The notes under the pieces are model-generated. The model worked only from the letters and a program-made list of their open reading frames with translations, was not told the DNA's origin and did not search any database. Both the position numbers and the translations under genes were made by a program. A stretch of 64,000 bases of DNA from Pseudomonas viridiflava (lineage in GTDB: Bacteria; Pseudomonadota; Gammaproteobacteria; Pseudomonadales; Pseudomonadaceae). This document shows positions 16,560 to 24,306 of the stretch, one piece after another. How positions within the stretch are numbered: the stretch's first letter is position 1; each line of letters opens with the position of its first letter. Where the stretch lies: positions 1-64,000 of the forward strand of contig NZ_UUPU01000084.1 of the NCBI RefSeq assembly GCF_900591205.1, given 5' to 3'.

Positions 16560-17579
16560 TGGTATCTGGATTTTTCCGTTCGTGATCTTGCCTTCAAATC
16601 GACGGAAACGGCTGAAGAAATGTTCTCCAGTGACAACGAGTAAATGCGTCAGGGTTACCGTAAACCCATCGGTCACTGCATAAAAGATAGCATATCTTGT
16701 ATCGCAGTGACGGGGGTGAAAGTCTCCTACTTGTTGAATATCCAGATGTTCAATGCTGCTGGGTAGCACTAGCCCGAGATCAATGGTGGGGGATGTCTGT
16801 AGTTTTACTTCTAGGATCTGATGGCGAATGTCTGGAAACTGTCCATTGTCTTCGTAACTGCTATAGCCAAGTTGTTGGCAGATCAAACGGTGAAGGCCTG
16901 CGCCGCGATTCCGTTCCTGAGTTCTTCCTGGGTCTGGAAAAGACAAGCCAACCAGGGAGGAAAGTCGAGAAAAAACTTCGCTGATCGGCAATAGCATGCC
17001 ACTTTCTGGCTCCTGAGTCGGGCTTGCCGAATGGTGGAAAGTTAAGCCCGGTCGGATATGCTGCTGGATCGGCAGGGTGTCATGTTCAGAAACCAGCTCT
17101 AGAGGAGAAATCCCAACGTCCAGTCGCGCTTGATATTTGGTTGTGATCGTGCCCGTAGTATCAAGTAATGCTAGTTCTTGCCCGTTTATAACTTTTACTC
17201 GACCCACCGAATCATGTTCAGTGATGTGAATGATTGCATAGCGACGAGTAGGAGAAAGCTCTTCATTCCAGATTTGAAGATTCAGTGATTTCTGCGTATA
17301 GATATCAAGTTGCTGCCCGAGGAATCGTGGTTGAGTCTTTCTGAACGAGGTGGGTGCAGCGTAGCCGAGGGCTTTACAAACTTCCGTTTTTACGACTTTA
17401 GAGCGAGTTCGAAGCGCAAGTCCTTCCAAGCATAGTCCTTGAAGCTTTTCGTTCAATAATACTTCAAGTTGTGCTGTGGGAATCCAGTAATCTGCATCGC
17501 CAACCTCTATAGGGGTATATATATCCTTCCCGGACAGGGATATGGCGGACTTATAGTCGAGAGGGTGTTTCTGATGCAT
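16533..17579 (-). CDS. Type II restriction endonuclease (PD-(D/E)xK)
   Basis: The partner of the convergent methylase. The 348-residue protein shows no close named family to me, but residues 249-259 read PD-IRHQIL-EVK, a good PD-(D/E)xK nuclease core (Asp250, Glu257, Lys259), preceded by the helix GAGLHRLICQQLGYSSYEDNG that often precedes the core in restriction enzymes. The N-terminal region (WIPTAQLEVLLNEKL and the repeat of strand-rich segments) is probably the DNA-recognition part. Its start overlaps the 3' end of the small regulator gene by 29 bases, indicating coupled translation. The target sequence cannot be predicted here. Confidence 0.8.
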   Translation of the reverse strand: MHQKHPLDYKSAISLSGKDIYTPIEVGDADYWIPTAQLEVLLNEKLQGLCLEGLALRTRSKVVKTEVCKALGYAAPTSFRKTQPRFLGQQLDIYTQKSLNLQIWNEELSPTRRYAIIHITEHDSVGRVKVINGQELALLDTTGTITTKYQARLDVGISPLELVSEHDTLPIQQHIRPGLTFHHSASPTQEPESGMLLPISEVFSRLSSLVGLSFPDPGRTQERNRGAGLHRLICQQLGYSSYEDNGQFPDIRHQILEVKLQTSPTIDLGLVLPSSIEHLDIQQVGDFHPRHCDTRYAIFYAVTDGFTVTLTHLLVVTGEHFFSRFRRFEGKITNGKIQIPLPRNFFGV

Positions 17580-17811
17580 TTAAAGATCCTTGAGTCAGCA
17601 GTTCCGGAACGCTAACGTCAAGAGCCAGAGCCAGGACTTCGAGTGTGCTCAATGAAACATTTCGCTCACCCCGTTCTATGGCACCGATGTAGGTGCGATG
17701 AAGTCCACAACTATCGGCCAGTGCTTCCTGCGAATAGCAATGCTTGCTGCGGAACGCTTTCACGTTTTCAGCAAGGATGGTACGGAGGTCAATACTGGGG
17801 GTTCTTGGCAT
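17551..17811 (-). CDS. XRE-family regulator, C-protein-like
   Basis: An 86-residue helix-turn-helix protein (LAENVKAFRSKHCYSQEALADSCGLHRTYIGAIERGERNVSLSTLEVLALALDV in the middle, HTH at about residues 24-43) directly upstream of, and overlapping, the endonuclease gene. This is the arrangement of controller (C) proteins that delay endonuclease synthesis until methylation is complete. The start is uncertain: MPRTPSID at 17811 resembles homologues, but in-frame ATG codons at 17841-17844 are also possible and none has a strong ribosome site. Confidence 0.8.
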   Translation of the reverse strand: MPRTPSIDLRTILAENVKAFRSKHCYSQEALADSCGLHRTYIGAIERGERNVSLSTLEVLALALDVSVPELLTQGSLNASETPSRL

Positions 17812-18128
17812 CGTCGGAACATTGATGGAATGGGCCAGCATCATTTCCAATAGATGACTTTAAGGCTACAGACTATGAGTAGCATTGTGGTGGCCTTGCG
17901 CCAGCAATGGCGCATGATCAGAATTTGTTGCGAACGCAGGTTTGCGCTCGCTGGCCTCCTACAGGCTACTGCACAAGTTGTAGAAAAATGAGTGATATGT
18001 CGTCAATAACGCCGTGAGGGCAATACGTGTCGCAAAAAACGAAAAATACCGACATGAGCACGGTACGCAAACATGCCGGTCAGTACTGCATTTGGTCAGC
18101 GCCTTGCTGACCAAATGCAATTGTCGCG
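17812..18128. other. Spacer upstream of the regulator with two hairpins
   Basis: No gene is supported in this stretch. It contains a short inverted repeat GCGCCA-gcaa-TGGCGC at 17898-17913 and the much longer perfect inverted repeat at 18087-18119. The promoter of the regulator-endonuclease pair must lie at its left end. Confidence 0.6.
18087..18119. repeat. Perfect 14-bp inverted repeat
   Basis: TGCATTTGGTCAGC and its exact complement are separated by GCCTT, forming a strong hairpin 10 bases beyond the stop of the small DUF gene at 18129. There is no T run on either strand, so it is not a typical terminator. Confidence 0.8.
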
Positions 18129-18365
18129 TCACTTAAGCTGCATACACTCCACAGCCCGATCCGCCACCATCTTCGCCATCTCCACCAGATGCATCACCGC
18201 CCTATGCGGTGCACCCAGCGGCTCACCGAGTACTTGCGACGTAGCCACGGCACACTGCAGCAACTCAGCCACCCGCACCCAGGCATCTTCGAAGCTCAGT
18301 TCTTCATTGACGGTAAAAGGGTTAGTTGCAGCCGCTGACGGTGAATCCGAAATAACGTTATCCAT
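18129..18365 (-). CDS. Small DUF3077/DUF6124-like Pseudomonas protein
   Basis: A 78-residue protein of unknown function. The sequence NPFTVNEELSFEDAWVRVAELL, a central helix, and a C-terminal helix APHRAVMHLVEMAKMVADRAVE fit the small helical proteins, common in Pseudomonas, annotated as DUF3077 or DUF6124. These often occur as several paralogues per genome. It has no signal peptide or membrane segment. Upstream is an unusual leader full of repeats (18366-18660). A role in regulation or stress has not been established, and the family assignment is from memory of its pattern. Confidence 0.6.
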   Translation of the reverse strand: MDNVISDSPSAAATNPFTVNEELSFEDAWVRVAELLQCAVATSQVLGEPLGAPHRAVMHLVEMAKMVADRAVECMQLK

Positions 18366-18660
18366 AGCAAAACTCCAATCGACAATTTGGAGCTGCCATT
18401 TCCCGCGACTAAACGAAAGGCGGCAGCTGTACGCAGGTTAGTCGACCGGTCGATTGGAAACCCGGCGCACCCGGAGGTGCCCTGCGCACAGCCACCATAA
18501 GATGCAGGCGAAGAACTGCCTGACTCATGAATTGCTTATGCGCCAATCGAATCCGGGCGACTAAACCCGATCACTGAATAAGCAGTGACGATCCGCAGCC
18601 TAGTCGCGGGATTTTGCTGGCGCAAGCGGCTGGGATTCTCTAGGAAACGTCCTGCAAATG
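18366..18660 (-). promoter_or_regulatory. Repeat-rich leader of the small DUF gene
   Basis: CCAATCGAC (18375-18383) pairs with GTCGATTGG (18449-18457), AGCTGCC (18391-18397) pairs with GGCAGCT (18422-18428) inside it, and CCCGCGACTA (18402-18411) is the exact complement of TAGTCGCGGG (18601-18610), 190 bases away. CCAATCGA and CGACTAAAC each occur a second time at 18543-18566. These nested and alternative pairings suggest a structured RNA leader or repeated protein-binding sites rather than chance. No known riboswitch was recognised. Confidence 0.5.
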
Positions 18661-18813
18661 AAAGGGACCGGTACTGCTGGCCCTTCAATCATTGTCTCCT
18701 TCAGGTTGACGGTATTACCTATCCCACCCGATTTATCCACTAAGCCCCACCCATTAATCTGTGCCCATGTTGAACGCAACGCCCAACCAACCTAAACAAA
18801 AAAGGATTCAACC

Positions 18814-19446
18814 ATGAGCACTCCAACCTACAACCGCTTGAACAAAGACGACGCCGTAGTTCTGCTGGTAGACCACCAGACCGGCCTGATTTCCCTGGTG
18901 CAGGACTTCTCGCCCAACGAGTTCAAGAACAACGTGCTGGCCCTGGCTGACCTGGCCAAGTTCTTCAACCTGCCGACCATTCTCACCACCAGTTTCGAGC
19001 AAGGCCCGAACGGCCCGCTGGTGCCGGAGTTGAAGGAGATGTTCCCGGACGCGCCGTACATCGCTCGCCCCGGCCAGATCAATGCCTGGGACAACGAAGA
19101 CTTCGTCAAGGCGATCAAGGCCACTGGCCGTAAGCAGATCATCATTGCCGGTGTGGTGACGGATGTGTGCGTAGCGTTCCCGACCTTGTCGGCGCTGGCG
19201 GAGGGGTTTGATGTGTTTGTGGTCACCGATGCGTCGGGCACATTCAATACCACGGTGCAGCAGGCTGCCTGGAGCCGGATGACGCAGGCCGGTGCACAGA
19301 TGATGAACTGGTTTTCGGTGGCCTGTGAGCTGCATCGCGACTGGCGCAACGATATCGAGGGCCTGGGAAATCTGTTGTCCCAGCGTATCCCCAACTATCG
19401 CAACTTGATGAATGGTTACTCGGCGCTGACGGCGCGCAAGGACTAA
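18814..19446 (+). CDS. Isochorismatase-like hydrolase (YcaC-type)
   Basis: A 210-residue cysteine hydrolase of the isochorismatase superfamily. The catalytic aspartate is in VVLLVDHQTGLI (about residue 20) and the nucleophile cysteine in IAGVVTDVCVAFPTLSAL (about residue 118), as in E. coli YcaC, an octameric hydrolase of unknown substrate. Length and the C-terminal YRNLMNGYSAL segment agree with YcaC-like proteins. It is expressed alone, with a GC-rich hairpin after the stop. Confidence 0.88.
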   Translation: MSTPTYNRLNKDDAVVLLVDHQTGLISLVQDFSPNEFKNNVLALADLAKFFNLPTILTTSFEQGPNGPLVPELKEMFPDAPYIARPGQINAWDNEDFVKAIKATGRKQIIIAGVVTDVCVAFPTLSALAEGFDVFVVTDASGTFNTTVQQAAWSRMTQAGAQMMNWFSVACELHRDWRNDIEGLGNLLSQRIPNYRNLMNGYSALTARKD

Positions 19447-19465
19447 TCGCCCGCTGTTTAACCCC

Positions 19466-19490
19466 AAGCCTGCCCTGAAAAGCAGGCTTT
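19466..19490. terminator. Hairpin between convergent genes
   Basis: AAGCCTGC and GCAGGCTT separated by eight bases lie between the hydrolase stop and the histidine-kinase stop. The T run is short (TTT), so termination may be weak or bidirectional. Confidence 0.5.
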
Positions 19491-19497
19491 CGGCGTG

Positions 19498-20817
19498 TCA
19501 GCCGTTAGGCAGGTTGGCGTCAATCCGGCCGAGGGCACGCAGGTAGAGGTTCATGGTGGTGCCGGCGCCCGGGGCGGTTTGCACTTTGACCGTACCGCCT
19601 GCACGTTGGGCGAATTCCAGCACCTGGGACAATCCAAGACCAGTGCCTTTACCCGCGCATTTGGTGGTGAAGAACGGCTCGAAGACTTTGGCGGCCAGCG
19701 CCTCGGGCATGCCGGGGCCATTGTCGGTGATGCTCAGCAGCAGGTAATTGCCGGTGCCCAGCGCTTCGTCCTGTTCGACGCTGACCAGCCGCGAGCTGAT
19801 GTGCACGCGGCCCTTGCCGCCCAAGGCGTCGCGGGCGTTGGCCAGCAGGTTGATGACCGCCGCGCTCAGCTGTGCCTCTTCGCACAACACGCCGGTGCCG
19901 GCGGCCGCCAGGTCGAGGGAGAGTTCGACGCCGCTCGAGACGGTGCGTAGCAGCACGTCACGCATGCTTTCAAGGCGCTCGTTGACGTCGATGCACATCA
20001 AGTTGGGGCTGTCGTGACGAACGCTGGCCAGCAGGTGGTTGACCAGCAACCGGCCTTGATCCACCGCTTGCAAGCCCGCATCGCTGAAGCGCTCGACGTC
20101 CTCCGGCCGGCGCGCGCGCAATCGCACCATCTGCAAACTCGCACTCAAGGCTTGCAGCAGGTTGTTGAAGTCGTGGGCGATGCTGGCCGCGACCATGCCC
20201 AGCGACGAAACGCGCTTGGCATGGTGCATGAACTGTTCGGCCTGACGCCCCAGCGCCTGGGCTTGGGCGAGTTCGTGTTCCAGGTGGCGGGCGCGCAGTT
20301 CGCGCTGTTCGCTGAGCAAGCGCAATTGCAGCAACGAGGCGGTTTGCCGGGCCAGCGCCAGCAACGCATTGTGTTGCGCGACCGTCAGCGTGCGGGCCCG
20401 GGTGTCGATGACGCAGACCGTGCCCAGCGCAAACCCACGATCATCGCGAATCGGCGCGCCCGCGTAAAAGCGGATATACGGCGGGCCCAGCACCAGCGCG
20501 CTGTGCTCGAAACGCGCATCCAGCGTGGCGTCTTCGACCACCAGCACCTCATCGGGAGACAGGATCGCGTGCGCACAAAATGCCAGGTCGCGGTGGGTCT
20601 CACGCACGTCCAGGCCGATGCAGGCTTTAAACCACTGGCGCTCTTTGTCCACCAGCGACACCAGCGCAATCGGCACGTCGCACAGGCTGGTTGCCAGCAA
20701 CACAATGTCATCGAAACCCGGCTCAGGTGTGCTGTCCAGAACGCCCAGGTGTTCCAGGGACCGGAGGCGCGCTTGCTCATTGGCGGGTAACGGGGCAGGA
20801 ACATGAGGCATCTGCAT
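19498..20817 (-). CDS. GAF-domain sensor histidine kinase
   Basis: A 439-residue soluble histidine kinase. The N-terminal half is a GAF domain (LSPDEVLVVEDATLDARF, FYAGAPIRDDRGFALGTVCVIDT). Then comes a coiled-coil linker (LLSEQRELRARHLEHELAQAQAL), the phosphoacceptor box with His215 in SIAHDFNNLLQALS, and the ATPase with N box (LLANARDAL), G1 (DNGPGMP) and G2 (GKGTGLGLS). It has no membrane segment, so it senses a cytosolic signal. There is no receiver domain and no response-regulator gene next to it, so it is an orphan kinase whose partner cannot be named. Confidence 0.88.
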   Translation of the reverse strand: MQMPHVPAPLPANEQARLRSLEHLGVLDSTPEPGFDDIVLLATSLCDVPIALVSLVDKERQWFKACIGLDVRETHRDLAFCAHAILSPDEVLVVEDATLDARFEHSALVLGPPYIRFYAGAPIRDDRGFALGTVCVIDTRARTLTVAQHNALLALARQTASLLQLRLLSEQRELRARHLEHELAQAQALGRQAEQFMHHAKRVSSLGMVAASIAHDFNNLLQALSASLQMVRLRARRPEDVERFSDAGLQAVDQGRLLVNHLLASVRHDSPNLMCIDVNERLESMRDVLLRTVSSGVELSLDLAAAGTGVLCEEAQLSAAVINLLANARDALGGKGRVHISSRLVSVEQDEALGTGNYLLLSITDNGPGMPEALAAKVFEPFFTTKCAGKGTGLGLSQVLEFAQRAGGTVKVQTAPGAGTTMNLYLRALGRIDANLPNG

Positions 20818-20997
20818 ACGTCGCGGTCGGGTCCAGGGAAAATGATGATGCTTGGGGAGGAACGGCGCAGCAAGATAAATGAAGAAAAGCTTATGCCCGT
20901 ACGTCTCTTAGGCAACATTAGGCGACTGATTGTGGTTTTTTTGACGTTTTGGCCGTGATCGGTGTGCATGAAGCTTGGGGTTAGAAGCACCATGCCA

Positions 20998-21912
20998 TTA
21001 TTCGTTCCCGGCCTGGGTGGCTGACGCCTTCTTTTGCACGGGAGCATTATCGCCGGCCAACTCACGCTCGATCTGTTCAATACTGGGCAAGCTGGTTTGC
21101 AACTCCGCCGGCAGCGACTCGACCAGTTGATACTCGGCCACGCCGATAGGCCGGTTGTTATCGCGTAGTGCGTATTCGGCCACGATTTCATTTCGACTTT
21201 TGCACAACAACAGGCCAATGGTCGGACCGTCCTGCGGATGTTTGAGCTGCGCATCCACAGCCGCCAGATAAAAGCTCAATTTGCCAAGGTGCTCGGGTTT
21301 GAACTTGCCCGCCTTGAGTTCAATCACCACGTAACAACGCAGCTTCAGGTGATAGAACAATAGGTCGACGAAGAACTCATCTCCGCCCACATCCAGTAAC
21401 ACCTGCTGGCCGACAAAGGCGAAGCCGGCGCCCAACTCCAATAGAAAGTCGGTGACATGCTTGATCAACGCGTTTTCGATATCGCGCTCTTGCGCATCCA
21501 GGCCCAGGCTTAGGAAATCAAAGCGGTAAGGGTCCTTGAGGGATTCGCGTGCCAGGTCGGATTGCGGCTTGGGCAGGTGGTTTTCAAAATTGCTGACCGC
21601 CTTGCCACTACGCTCCAGCAGACGGTTTTCGATCTGCATCACCAGTGTGTTGCGCGACCAGTTGTGCTCGATCGCCTGGGTGGCATACCAGCGACGGGTT
21701 TCCGGGCCGGGGAGTTTGTCCAGCAACGCCAATTGGTGATACCACGGCAATTGTGCAAGCACCCCTTGCACAAACTCCGCATCTGGCCACGCCTCGGCAA
21801 AAGCACGCATGTACTTGAGGTTTCGCGGCGAAAACCCCTTCATCTTGGGAAACGCCGCACGCAAATGCTGGCGAGTTGCGACCTCTGCCCTTGACTCTCC
21901 CCTATACGGCAC
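20998..21912 (-). CDS. DUF1016 PD-(D/E)xK nuclease-like protein, 5'-truncated
   Basis: A 304-residue protein of the YhcG/DUF1016 family, putative endonucleases linked to genome defence or DNA repair. The C-terminal domain keeps the nuclease pattern (GGDEFFVDLLFYHLKLRC then VVIELKAG, with Asp, Glu and Lys) and the PEHLGKLSFYLAAVD helix. Full members have an extra N-terminal DUF1016_N helix bundle of roughly 50-60 residues before LRAAFPKMKGFSPRNLKYMR; here the sequence begins MPYRGESRAEVAT directly in front of it. The frame is intact but the family start is missing, so the gene is probably a decayed remnant. Confidence 0.75.
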   Translation of the reverse strand: MPYRGESRAEVATRQHLRAAFPKMKGFSPRNLKYMRAFAEAWPDAEFVQGVLAQLPWYHQLALLDKLPGPETRRWYATQAIEHNWSRNTLVMQIENRLLERSGKAVSNFENHLPKPQSDLARESLKDPYRFDFLSLGLDAQERDIENALIKHVTDFLLELGAGFAFVGQQVLLDVGGDEFFVDLLFYHLKLRCYVVIELKAGKFKPEHLGKLSFYLAAVDAQLKHPQDGPTIGLLLCKSRNEIVAEYALRDNNRPIGVAEYQLVESLPAELQTSLPSIEQIERELAGDNAPVQKKASATQAGNE

Positions 21913-21950
21913 CCCCTACCCTGAAAGCCCCATTTTCAGGACCTCCCCCC

Positions 21951-22595
21951 ATGCCCCACCGCATCCTGGTTATCCTCGGCCACCCGTCCGCTACCCGCTT
22001 CTGCTCAGCCCTCGCCGATGCCTACACCCACGCCGCAAAAATCGCCGGCCACGAGGTGCGCGTCCTACGCCTGGGCGACCTCGCGTTCGACCCTGTCCTT
22101 CACCACGGCTACACCCGGATTCAGCCGTTGGAACCCGACCTGCTCAGCGCCCAATCCGACATTCTTTGGGCCACCCATCTGGCGTTGGTCTTCCCGATCT
22201 GGTGGGGCGGCATCCCGGCGTTGATGAAGGGCTTTATCGACCGCCTCTTCCTACCCGGTTTTGCCTTTAAATACCGTGCAGGCAAGGCGTTCCCCGACAA
22301 ACTGCTAGCGGGCCGCACCGCACACTTATTGGTGACCCTGGACACGCCGCCGTGGTATTACCGCTGGTTCCAGCGCATGCCGGGCGTGCATCAGATGCGC
22401 AAGACCACGCTGGCGTTTTGTGGCATCAAGCCGATCAAGACGTTGATGTTCGGGCCGGTGCTGGGGTCGACTGCGGCGCAGCGGGAAAAATGGCTGAAGC
22501 AGGCCGGCGGACTATTTGGAAAAGGGAGCTTTCATGTACATCGGCAAAGCCGCACAGCTGTCGGGCACCACCATCAAGGCGATTCGTCACTATGA
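21951..22595 (+). CDS. NAD(P)H-dependent flavodoxin-fold oxidoreductase
   Basis: A 214-residue quinone/nitroreductase of the NQO/modulator-of-drug-activity type. It begins with the FMN-binding strand and loop (ILVILGHPSATRFCSALADAYTHAA), followed by WATHLALVFPIWWGGIPALMKGFIDRLFLPGFAFKY, the characteristic WWGGIPA active-site loop. It should reduce quinones or related electrophiles with NAD(P)H. The 3' end reads 62 bases into the following MerR gene in another frame, so the last ~20 residues are unlike the family and the original stop may have been lost. With the downstream regulator it forms a likely stress-response pair. Confidence 0.85.
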   Translation: MPHRILVILGHPSATRFCSALADAYTHAAKIAGHEVRVLRLGDLAFDPVLHHGYTRIQPLEPDLLSAQSDILWATHLALVFPIWWGGIPALMKGFIDRLFLPGFAFKYRAGKAFPDKLLAGRTAHLLVTLDTPPWYYRWFQRMPGVHQMRKTTLAFCGIKPIKTLMFGPVLGSTAAQREKWLKQAGGLFGKGSFHVHRQSRTAVGHHHQGDSSL

Positions 22596-22920
22596 GGCGA
22601 TCGGCCTGATGCCGCCGCCGCAGCGCCAGGGGCAGTACCGGGTTTATTCGGAGCAAAGCGTTGAGCTGCTGATGTTTATCAAGTGCGCGCAGCAGTTGGG
22701 GTTCAAGCTTAAAGAGTTGCAGGACATCCTTGGAAAGCATCGAGGTGATGGCTTGCCTTGGGATCGAGCGGACCAAGCCATCGCCAACAAGAAGAACGAA
22801 TTGGCTATACAGATTTCTGAACTACAGGGGATGCACGCCGGGTTGCTGGCATTTGAGGCTCAATTAAAGGAGGCACAGGGCCAGTGCTCGTCAGCAGCAA
22901 AGGCAAATTCCCCCCTGTGA
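22534..22920 (+). CDS. MerR-family transcriptional regulator
   Basis: A 128-residue regulator with the MerR N-terminal winged helix-turn-helix (MYIGKAAQLSGTTIKAIRHYEAIGLMPPPQRQGQYRVYS), a helical FIKCAQQLGFKLKELQDIL segment, and a dimerisation coiled coil. Such proteins distort the spacer of an overlong promoter to activate genes for stress or metal response. It has no clear C-terminal cysteine pattern, so the effector is unknown. The start at 22534 has a GGGAG ribosome site and lies inside the preceding oxidoreductase gene, suggesting translational coupling. Confidence 0.85.
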   Translation: MYIGKAAQLSGTTIKAIRHYEAIGLMPPPQRQGQYRVYSEQSVELLMFIKCAQQLGFKLKELQDILGKHRGDGLPWDRADQAIANKKNELAIQISELQGMHAGLLAFEAQLKEAQGQCSSAAKANSPL

Positions 22921-22981
22921 GCCGAATACAACGGCTAATCGGCTCATTCAGTCAGCCGAATAGGCTAACTATTCGGCTCAC
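22917..22981. repeat. Inverted and tandem repeat after merR
   Basis: GTGAGCCGAATA (which includes the merR stop) and its exact complement TATTCGGCTCAC bracket 41 bases. Inside, the unit AGCCGAATA...GGCTAA...TCGGCTCA occurs twice. No T run follows, so this is not an ordinary terminator. Confidence 0.75.
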
Positions 22982-23069
22982 GCCCCTCGGTGCCAACCCC
23001 CACTCATTTGCCCCAATCCCCCATGTCTGCTAGTGTCGCGCCGGTTTACCGTCTACCGGAATAGCCGCC

Positions 23070-23312
23070 ATGGCCCGCAAAAAAGTTGCACTCGATTTCG
23101 AACAATCCCTCGCCGACCTGCAAACCCTGGTTGAGCGTCTGGAGAACGGCGAGTTGTCGCTGGAGGACTCGCTGACGGCGTTTGAGCAAGGTATCGGCCT
23201 GACCCGCGACTGCCAGAGCGCCTTGGCGCAGGCGGAGCAGAAAGTGCAGGTGTTGCTGGAACGCGACGGGGAGTTGGCCGAAGAACCTTTCGATGCGGAA
23301 CAACCGGAATGA
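23070..23312 (+). CDS. xseB: Exonuclease VII small subunit
   Basis: XseB (80 aa) is the small subunit of exonuclease VII, which degrades single-stranded DNA in repair. The FEQSLADLQTLVERLENGELSLEDSLTAFEQGI helical hairpin is diagnostic. It overlaps the start of ispA by 4 bases, in the standard xseB-ispA-dxs operon of gamma-proteobacteria. Confidence 0.95.
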   Translation: MARKKVALDFEQSLADLQTLVERLENGELSLEDSLTAFEQGIGLTRDCQSALAQAEQKVQVLLERDGELAEEPFDAEQPE

Positions 23313-24196
23313 TCGACGCGTATCAGGCCAGTAGCCAAGCCCGGGTGAATGCGGCGCTCGAGCCCTTGTTTGTTGCGCCAAGCCCGGAAATGAATCGCTT
23401 GTATGAAGCCATGCGCTACAGCGTGATGAATGGCGGCAAGCGCGTGCGCCCGCTGTTGGCGTATGCGGCGTGTGAGGCGCTGGGCGCGCCGGCCGACGAG
23501 GCCAATGGCGCGGCGTGTGCGGTGGAGCTGATTCACGCCTACTCCCTGGTGCATGACGATTTGCCGGCCATGGACGACGACGATTTGCGTCGCGGCCAGC
23601 CCACCACCCATAAAGCCTTTGATGAAGCCTATGCGATCCTCGCCGGCGATGGCCTGCAGAGCCTGGCGTTCAGCGCATTGCTGGACCCGGCACTGAGCAG
23701 CGTCAACGCCGAGATCCGCCTGCGCATGGTCACAGCACTGGCCCAGGCTGCTGGCCCGGCCGGTATGGTTGGCGGCCAGGCGATCGACATGGGTTCGGTG
23801 AGCCTCAAGCTCGATCAAACAGCCCTTGAACACATGCATCGTCACAAGACCGGCGCGCTGATCGAAGCCGCCGTGCACCTGGGCGCCCTGGCCAGTGGCC
23901 GTGCGACGCCTGCGCACTTGGCGGCCCTGCTTACCTATTCCCGGGCTGTCGGCCTGGCATTCCAGGTGCAGGACGACATTCTCGACGTGGAAAGTGACAC
24001 CGCCACCCTGGGCAAACGCCAGGGCGCCGATATCGCACGGGGCAAACCGACTTATCCTGCATTGCTCGGGCTTGAAGCCGCCAAGGCTTACGCCCTGGAA
24101 CTGCGCGATCAGGCCCTGGACGCCCTGCGACCTTTCGACGCGGCGGCCGAGCCCCTGCGTGACCTGGCGCGGTATATCGTCGAACGCCGCCACTGA
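23309..24196 (+). CDS. ispA: Farnesyl diphosphate synthase
   Basis: IspA (295 aa) condenses IPP with DMAPP and GPP to make farnesyl diphosphate for quinones and undecaprenyl carriers. The two aspartate-rich motifs DDLPAMDDDDLRRG and QDDILDVESD, the GGKRVRP and KTGALIEAAV segments and the GQAIDMG loop are all present. Position between xseB and dxs is canonical. Confidence 0.97.
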   Translation: MIDAYQASSQARVNAALEPLFVAPSPEMNRLYEAMRYSVMNGGKRVRPLLAYAACEALGAPADEANGAACAVELIHAYSLVHDDLPAMDDDDLRRGQPTTHKAFDEAYAILAGDGLQSLAFSALLDPALSSVNAEIRLRMVTALAQAAGPAGMVGGQAIDMGSVSLKLDQTALEHMHRHKTGALIEAAVHLGALASGRATPAHLAALLTYSRAVGLAFQVQDDILDVESDTATLGKRQGADIARGKPTYPALLGLEAAKAYALELRDQALDALRPFDAAAEPLRDLARYIVERRH

Positions 24197-24306
24197 TAAC
24201 TGCGGCCATTGCAGCCGCATATCGGCCAAGTTCGGCGCTCTGCGTGGGCAGTTTGCGATGCTTGAGGTAAACTGCCGCCTCTTCTATACCTATAACGATT
24301 CGCCTG

